Assembly: GCF_014648515.1 (NCBI RefSeq)
Contig: NZ_BMRG01000010.1
Span: forward strand, 68,098-103,742
Direction of reading: 5' to 3'
Origin: Saccharothrix coeruleofusca
Lineage (GTDB): Bacteria; Actinomycetota; Actinomycetes; Mycobacteriales; Pseudonocardiaceae
DNA: 35,645 nucleotides
Position 1 is the stretch's first letter, and every line of letters begins with the position of its first letter. Below are positions 31,506 through 35,645 of the stretch, piece after piece. The translations under genes were made by a program, and so were the position numbers. Under the pieces are notes generated by a model that had not been told where the DNA came from, made no database searches, and was given only the letters and a program-made list of their open reading frames with translations.

Positions 31506-31511
31506 GCCCCC

Positions 31512-31541
31512 AGGATACGACTGGTATTACTATACCGGCAA
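31512..31541 (-). promoter_or_regulatory. Leaderless promoter of the XRE gene
   Basis: TTGCCG (31541-31536), an 18-nt spacer and TATCCT (31517-31512) on the minus strand give a start at about 31505, the first base of the ATG. The first operator dyad lies wholly between the two boxes. Confidence 0.6.
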
Positions 31542-31567
31542 GTGCTAGTGTCCGGTATAACTATACC
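31523..31567. promoter_or_regulatory. Twin XRE operator dyads
   Basis: GGTATTACTATACC (31523-31536) and GGTATAACTATACC (31554-31567) are perfect 5-bp-arm dyads with 4-bp centres, 31 bp apart, or about three helical turns, so two dimers could bind on the same face. Confidence 0.75.
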
Positions 31568-31590
31568 GACCATCGTGACGCGAGGTAATC

Positions 31591-32415
31591 GTGATCGAGC
31601 TGAAGACGCCTGCGGAGATCGAGCGCATGCACGTGACCGGGCGGTTCGTCGCCGAGGTGCTCTCCGAGGTCGGCCGACTCGCCGACGTGGGCGTCAACCT
31701 GCTCGACCTGGAGCACCACGCGCGCGGCATGATCGCGGAGCGCGGGGCCGAGTCGTGCTACTGGGACTACGCCCCGTCCTTCGGCAAGGGCCCCTTCCGC
31801 AACGTCATCTGCCTGTCGGTCAACGACGCCGTCCTGCACGGCCTGCCCCACGACTACGTGCTGCGCGACGGCGACGTGCTCAGCGCCGACCTCGCGGTCA
31901 GCATCGACGGCTGGGCGGCCGACTCGGCGCGCACGATCGTGGTCGGCACCGCGGCCGAGGAGGACCTGCGGGTCATCCGCGCCACCGAGGAAGCGCTGGA
32001 GGCGGCGGTCGACGCGGCGCGTCCGGGCAACCGCCTGGGTGACATCTCGGCGGCCATCTGGGCGGTGGCCCGCGATCACGGCTACCCGGTCAACACCGAG
32101 TTCGGCGGCCACGGCATCGGCCGCACCATGCACGAGGACCTCCACGTGCCCAACAAGGGCAAGCCGGGGCGCGGCCCCCGGCTCCGGCCGGGGCTGACCC
32201 TCGCTCTCGAACCCTGGTTCGCCCGCACGACCGACCGGATCGTCTACGACGCCGACGGCTGGACCATCCGGTCGGCGGACGGCTCGCGCGCGGCCCACTC
32301 CGAGCACACGGTGGCCATCACCGAGGACGGCCCCCTGGTGCTCACCCGACGTGAGTCGGAGACCCCGGCCACGCGGGGTGGCCGCGCCATCCGATCGTCC
32401 ACGGCGGACGCTTAG
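31591..32415 (+). CDS. map: Type I methionine aminopeptidase
   Basis: 274 residues. Catalytic and metal-binding residues are all visible: H83 (NDAVLHGLP), D100 (LSADL), D111 (WAADSART), H174 (GGHGIGRTMHED), H181, E207 (LALEPWF) and E238 (HSEHTVAIT). It removes N-terminal methionine from new proteins. There is no N-terminal SH3-binding zinc extension. GTG at 31591 follows CGAGG. The last 20 residues or so are an extra basic tail. Housekeeping map usually lies in the ribosomal protein region, so this XRE-linked copy is probably a second, regulated one (inference). Confidence 0.93.
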   Translation: MIELKTPAEIERMHVTGRFVAEVLSEVGRLADVGVNLLDLEHHARGMIAERGAESCYWDYAPSFGKGPFRNVICLSVNDAVLHGLPHDYVLRDGDVLSADLAVSIDGWAADSARTIVVGTAAEEDLRVIRATEEALEAAVDAARPGNRLGDISAAIWAVARDHGYPVNTEFGGHGIGRTMHEDLHVPNKGKPGRGPRLRPGLTLALEPWFARTTDRIVYDADGWTIRSADGSRAAHSEHTVAITEDGPLVLTRRESETPATRGGRAIRSSTADA

Positions 32416-32509
32416 AGCGCCCTCGGCCGACCGCGGTCAGGTGCGGTCGCGCCTACGATGTGCGCGGCGCACGGCGGCGGCCCTGCGCGGTGCGAGGAGG
32501 TGCGCGTGC

Positions 32510-32680
32510 CCGAGGCGGGCCGGCCAGGCCCTGCGCCGCGAGATCGAGCTGAACTGGCGCGGGCTGGAGGAGATGACGGTGCGCGGCCTCGACGACGAGC
32601 GGGTCGCCGTGCGGCGGGTGCTCGAACGGCTGGAGGGCAACCTCGGCCGGGCGCTGGGCGAGGACGACGGGCCGGTGTGA
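32510..32680 (+). pseudogene. C-terminal remnant of a MarR-family regulator
   Basis: The frame ending at TGA 32678-32680 encodes AGQALRREIELNWRGLEEM then LDDERVAVRRVLERLEGNLGRAL, the last two helices of a MarR protein (after the wing). The DNA-binding part is missing. Just upstream, AGGAGGTGCGCGTG gives a ribosome-binding site and GTG start in another frame, which looks like the original start joined to the 3' end by an internal deletion. A strong hairpin follows. Confidence 0.55.
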
Positions 32681-32691
32681 GCGCCGGTCGC

Positions 32692-32750
32692 CGATCTCCG
32701 GCCCGCCGCGCTCCCGCGTCGGGGACGGGAGCGCGGCGGACCGGAGATCG
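32692..32750. terminator. Bidirectional hairpin terminator with 25-bp stem
   Basis: Bases 32692-32716 pair with 32726-32750 over 25 positions with a single mismatch (32702/32740) and a 9-nt loop. It separates the MarR remnant from the convergent SDR gene whose stop is 9 bp away. No T-run is present. Confidence 0.8.
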
Positions 32751-32758
32751 CGGGTCGG

Positions 32759-33502
32759 TCAGGTGGCGAAACCGCCGTCCACGTTCAGGGTCGCGCCCGT
32801 GATGAAGCCCGCGTCCGGCCCCGCGAGGTGGGCGACCAGGCCCGCGATCTCCTCGGGCACGCCGTAGCGGCCCAGCGGGGTCGCCACGCGCATGATCTTG
32901 GCGTCCGCTCCGTCGGCGGGGTTCAGGTCGGTGTCCACCGCGCCCGGTTGGACCAGGTTCACGGTGATCCCCCTCGGCGCCAGCTCGCGGGCCGCAGCCT
33001 TGGTGAACCCGACCAGCGCGGCCTTGGTGGCGGAGTAGCCGACCATGCCGGGGACGAGCGCCCGCTCGGCGAAGACGCTGCCCGTGGTGATCACCCGCCC
33101 GCCGCGGTCGAAGTGCTTGATCGCCTCCCTGGTCGCCGCGAAGGTCCCGCGCACGTTCACCCGGTACAGCTGGTCCAGGTCCTCGTCCGACAGCTCCTCC
33201 AGCGGCGCGGGGGCGCCGATGCCCGCGTTGTTGACCAGGACGTCCAGTCGGCCGAACAGCTCGACCGCCCGCGCGACCGCGGCCCGCACGGCGTCGGAGT
33301 CGGCGTTGTCGGCCTGCGCCGCCGCCGCGCGCCCACCCCGCTCGTTGATGCCGTCCACGACTCGCCGCGCGGCGTCGGCCGACGAGGAGTAGGTGATCAG
33401 GACCGCGGCGCCGTCCCGCGCCAGGCGGTTGGCGACGGCCGCGCCGATCCCCCGCGAGGCACCGGTCACCACGGCCACCTGGTCGGCCAGTGCGCCGGTC
33501 AT
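32759..33502 (-). CDS. Classical SDR oxidoreductase
   Basis: 247 residues. TGASRGIG (13-20) is the NAD(P) loop, NNAG (91-94) is the structural motif, and S142, Y156 and K160 (YSATK) form the catalytic triad; the end DVDGG-type LNVDGGFAT is typical. ATG at 33502 overlaps the Old Yellow Enzyme stop by 4 nt (ATGA), so they are coupled. It reduces or oxidises a carbonyl or alcohol; the substrate is unknown. Confidence 0.93.
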   Translation of the reverse strand: MTGALADQVAVVTGASRGIGAAVANRLARDGAAVLITYSSSADAARRVVDGINERGGRAAAAQADNADSDAVRAAVARAVELFGRLDVLVNNAGIGAPAPLEELSDEDLDQLYRVNVRGTFAATREAIKHFDRGGRVITTGSVFAERALVPGMVGYSATKAALVGFTKAAARELAPRGITVNLVQPGAVDTDLNPADGADAKIMRVATPLGRYGVPEEIAGLVAHLAGPDAGFITGATLNVDGGFAT

Positions 33503-34560
33503 CGGGAGAGGAACGGGTAGTCCGTGTACCCGTGCTCGTCGCCGCCGTAGAAGGAAGCGGGGTCCGGGGTGTTCAGCGGCGCGCCCGTGCGCAGCCGTTC
33601 GACCAGGTCGGGGTTGGCCAGCGCCTGCACGCCCACGGTCACCACGTCGGCCAGGCCCGAGTCGATGTCCCGCACCCGCGTGTCGATGTCGGCGCCGGGC
33701 CGGTTGAGCAGGAAGGCCGTCGGCCACAGCTCCCGCAGCTCGCGCACCAGTTCCGCGTCGTCGCCGTGCACCACGTGCAGGTAGGCCGGGTTCACCGGGG
33801 CCAGCGCCCGCACCAGCGCCGAGTACAGCTCGCGGGTGTCGTCCTCGGCGATGTCGTTGTACGGGTTGCCGGGGGACAGGCGGATGCCCGTGCGGTTCGC
33901 GCCGATCTCGTCGGCCACGGCCTCCACCACCTCGACGGCGAAGCGGATGCGGTTGGCGATCGAACCGCCGTAGCGGTCGGTTCGCCGGTTGGTGTTGCTT
34001 GCCAGGAACTGGTGCACCAGGTACCCGTTCGCGCCGTGGATCTCGACGCCGTCCGCGCCCGCCTCGATCGCCTTGGCGGCGGCGGCGCGGAAGTCCTCGA
34101 CGGTGGCCGACACCTCCTCAGTGCTCAGCTCGCGGGGCTCCGGCATCTCCTGGGCGCCCTGGAAGGTGAACATCACGCCCGCCGGGCGCACCGCGGACGG
34201 CGCCACCGGCTGCCTGCCGTGCGGGGTGTTCGCCGGGTGCGCGATGCGGCCCGCGTGCATGAGCTGGATGACGACGTGCCCGCCCGCGTGGTGCACGGCG
34301 TCGGTGACCCGCCGCCACCCCGCGACCTGCTCCTCGGTGTGGATGCCGGGGGTGAGCAGGTAGCCCTGCCCGTCCGCGGAGGGCTGGGTGCCCTCGGTGA
34401 TGAGCAGTCCCATCGAGGCGCGCTGGGCGTAGTAGAGGGCGTTGAGCTCCGTGGGCACCCCTTCGGGTGTCGCCCGGTCGCGCGTCATGGGTGCCATCGC
34501 CAGGCGGTGCTCCAGCGAGATGTCCCCCACCTTGACCGGGGTCCACAACTGCTCGTCCAT
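33499..34560 (-). CDS. Old Yellow Enzyme-family alkene (ene) reductase
   Basis: 353 residues, FMN-binding TIM barrel. MAPMTRDRATPEGVPTELNALYYAQRA matches the N-terminal FMN site; H175 and N178 with Y180 (VEIHGANGYLVHQFL) are the substrate-binding and proton-donor residues; RTDRYGGS follows. It reduces activated C=C bonds, maleimides, quinones or nitro-esters with NADPH. ATG at 34560 follows AAGGGAAA. It is the first gene of an operon with the SDR, downstream of a MarR gene and two operators. Confidence 0.93.
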   Translation of the reverse strand: MDEQLWTPVKVGDISLEHRLAMAPMTRDRATPEGVPTELNALYYAQRASMGLLITEGTQPSADGQGYLLTPGIHTEEQVAGWRRVTDAVHHAGGHVVIQLMHAGRIAHPANTPHGRQPVAPSAVRPAGVMFTFQGAQEMPEPRELSTEEVSATVEDFRAAAAKAIEAGADGVEIHGANGYLVHQFLASNTNRRTDRYGGSIANRIRFAVEVVEAVADEIGANRTGIRLSPGNPYNDIAEDDTRELYSALVRALAPVNPAYLHVVHGDDAELVRELRELWPTAFLLNRPGADIDTRVRDIDSGLADVVTVGVQALANPDLVERLRTGAPLNTPDPASFYGGDEHGYTDYPFLSR

Positions 34561-34576
34561 CGGTTTCCCTTCATCG

Positions 34577-34624
34577 TGTGGTCGACCACATGATGCGCCG
34601 GATTTTATGTGGCCGACCACATTA
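34577..34624. promoter_or_regulatory. Twin MarR operators and promoter for the ene-reductase operon
   Basis: TGTGGTCGACCACA (34577-34590) is a perfect palindrome and ATGTGG-N4-CCACAT (34607-34622) is a second dyad; another TGTGG half-site begins at 34625. On the minus strand TAAAAT (34607-34602) is a good -10 box, and the second dyad lies just upstream of it, so binding would block transcription. The -35 box is weak. Confidence 0.75.
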
Positions 34625-34671
34625 TGTGGCGCGGATCTCCGCCGGACCCGACCGGGGGACGGGTCCGACCG

Positions 34672-35127
34672 TCAGCCGAGCTGGTCGACCACCTTGGCAG
34701 CCAGCGCGACGAACTGGCGGCGCTCCTGCTCGGTCAGCCCCCGCGTGGTGGCCTCTTCGAGCTCTCGCCACTTGGCCTTGGTGCGCTCCTCAAGCGCGCG
34801 TCCCTCGGCGGTGAGCGAGACCACCTTCACCCTGGCGTCGGACTCGTCGGCGGTGCGGACCACCAGTCCCGAGTTCTCCAGCCGCCGCACCGACTTGGCG
34901 ATCGTCGAGTGGTCCAGCTTCAGCGCCTCGACCAACTGCTTCTGCGACCGGCCGTCCTGCTCCCACAGCTGCATCAGGATCAGCTCCTGCCCTGGGAACA
35001 GGCCGCAGTCGGCCAGCAGCGCGGCGGCCAGGGCGCGGTGCTGGCGGGCCAGCGCGAAGATCGCGAAGCTCACCGGGTGGTGACGCGCGAGGGGGTCCTC
35101 CACGAGGGCCCGGCTGGGCGTTGTCAT
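34672..35127 (-). CDS. MarR-family regulator
   Basis: 151 residues. Winged helix features: LFPGQELILMQLWEQDGRSQKQLVEALKLDHSTIAKSVRRLENSGLVVRTADESDARVKVVSLTAEGRAL. C41 lies near the N-terminal helix (ADCGLFPGQ), a position where some MarR proteins sense thiols; redox or electrophile sensing is therefore possible. ATG at 35127 is chosen; a GGGAGG lies about 14 nt upstream, farther than ideal. It lies 111 bp before the ene-reductase gene on the same strand, with twin operators in between. Confidence 0.9.
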   Translation of the reverse strand: MTTPSRALVEDPLARHHPVSFAIFALARQHRALAAALLADCGLFPGQELILMQLWEQDGRSQKQLVEALKLDHSTIAKSVRRLENSGLVVRTADESDARVKVVSLTAEGRALEERTKAKWRELEEATTRGLTEQERRQFVALAAKVVDQLG

Positions 35128-35157
35128 GCCGCGACCGTACCCACCTCCCGCGGTGGT

Positions 35158-35329
35158 CGCCGCCTCCGGCGGGCTCAACCGGTGTCCCGGAGAAGTCGAG
35201 CAGGACGGCGGCCTGCGCGTTCGCCTTCACGGCCTCGAACGGGGTGCAGCGGACCCGGCCCATCGTGCCGACCTGGTGGTCGATCGGCGGGACAGCGGTG
35301 TTGCCGACGTCCAGGTGGGTGACCGGCAT
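35158..35329 (-). pseudogene. 5' fragment of an unidentified gene
   Basis: An ATG at 35329 preceded by GGAGGCACC opens a frame with almost all G or C third positions for about 55 codons (MPVTHLDVGNTAVPPIDHQV, then GTMGRVRCTPFEAVKANAQ, LLDFSGTPVEP). After about 35160 the frame loses coding character and runs antiphase under the MarR gene. I do not recognise the family. It looks like the start of a gene truncated by deletion next to the MarR gene; a short real protein is the alternative. Confidence 0.45.
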
Positions 35330-35427
35330 GGTGCCTCCGCTTCCGTCCGTTGTGGACTCCTGATGACCGGTGTCGGCAGAGTCCCGTCGAGGACCGCCCG
35401 TGACGCACTCAGGCGGAGCGCATGATC

Positions 35428-35443
35428 ACCTGTTCGAACAGGT
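35428..35443. promoter_or_regulatory. Perfect 16-bp palindrome, probable operator
   Basis: ACCTGTTCGAACAGGT is fully self-complementary. It lies about 100 bp upstream of the truncated gene at 35329. It is not the actinobacterial LexA box, which has the half-sites in the opposite order with a 4-bp gap. Confidence 0.5.
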
Positions 35444-35611
35444 AACTAACCGAGGTCGTGCTTTGTCGCGCCCCAGGTGACCTGGATCGCGACCTGAGGT
35501 GTTGCGCCGGTTGGCCAGCACGATTCGGTTCACCTGGGCCACCGGGTGGGCCGAGGTTCGCGACTCAGACCGGGAAGCTGCTCGATCAGCTGTCTCGTCG
35601 GCTCGCTTCGA

Positions 35612-35640
35612 TGAGCCTGCGGAGCCGGGCGGCAGGCTCA
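35612..35640. terminator. Candidate stem-loop terminator
   Basis: TGAGCCTGC (35612-35620) pairs perfectly with GCAGGCTCA (35632-35640) around an 11-nt loop. It may end a gene lying beyond the right edge; orientation is unknown. Confidence 0.4.
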
Positions 35641-35645
35641 ATTGC

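Larger units (their letters stand above)
35330..35645. other. Intergenic region at the right edge
   Basis: About 316 bp without a supported gene. It holds a perfect 16-bp palindrome (35428-35443) and a 9-bp stem-loop (35612-35640). A plus-strand frame running off the end (TGKLLDQLSRRLASMSLRSR) might be the beginning of a gene cut by the window edge, but it has no visible start signal. Confidence 0.4.

Noticed and set aside
35428-35443. LexA/SOS box
   Set aside because: The palindrome has GTTC before GAAC without a gap, the reverse of the actinobacterial CGAAC-N4-GTTCG site.
1-35645. CRISPR array, prophage, insertion sequence or rRNA operon
   Set aside because: No regularly spaced direct repeats, transposase, integrase, phage structural gene or rRNA sequence was found on reading both strands.

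Overview
The window is very GC-rich, with GTG and TTG starts and densely packed genes. It carries a conservon-type operon, many TetR/MarR/XRE regulators paired with redox enzymes, and actinobacterial carotenoid genes. Together these point to a filamentous actinomycete, most likely of the Pseudonocardiales (Actinosynnema/Saccharothrix/Lentzea type); the genus is an inference. I see no rRNA, convincing tRNA, CRISPR array or intact insertion sequence.

Layout. 1-2090: a truncated SDR-type NAD(P)-binding gene diverges from a TetR gene across four CAGTnACTG dyads, followed by an NmrA-like gene. 2771-12260: a ten-gene plus-strand run with gaps of 50 nt or less. It encodes an exported DUF4142 protein, a di-heme ferric-reductase-like membrane protein fused to a [3Fe-4S] ferredoxin, a FAD-dependent ferredoxin reductase, a small exported protein, a full conservon (DUF742, sensor kinase-like, roadblock/LC7, small GTPase), a thioredoxin and a YeeE/YedE sulfur-compound transporter. 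A calerythrin-like EF-hand gene converges on it. This redox-plus-conservon operon is the most unusual system here.

13634-20451: a YihY/BrkB membrane gene whose 3' end runs into the remains of a P-domain (proprotein convertase) protease, a CDP-alcohol phosphatidyltransferase, and carotenoid genes (CrtI/CrtD desaturase, GT2 glycosyltransferase, CruF-like hydratase, and divergent CrtU). The set suggests an aromatic monocyclic carotenoid glycoside, with early pathway genes elsewhere. 20458-22855: a second di-heme membrane protein, a TetR regulator and a DM13-domain lipoprotein-like/membrane-anchored protein.

22949-35329: a series of small regulator/enzyme pairs, most with a visible dyad operator: XRE (MmyB-like) with an aldo/keto reductase; TetR with a Dabb protein and an epimerase-like protein; an OmpR/histidine kinase pair; MarR with a quinone oxidoreductase; XRE with a methionine aminopeptidase; MarR with an Old Yellow Enzyme and an SDR. 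Two of the regulators appear to have leaderless transcripts. Three broken genes (P-domain, MarR C-terminus, and an unidentified 5' gene fragment at 35.2-35.3 kb) suggest local deletions.

How the genes may work together (inference): the first operon would carry electrons from NAD(P)H through FAD, Fe-S and b hemes to the outer membrane face, watched by the conservon. The right half looks like an inducible detoxification region for electrophiles and quinones.
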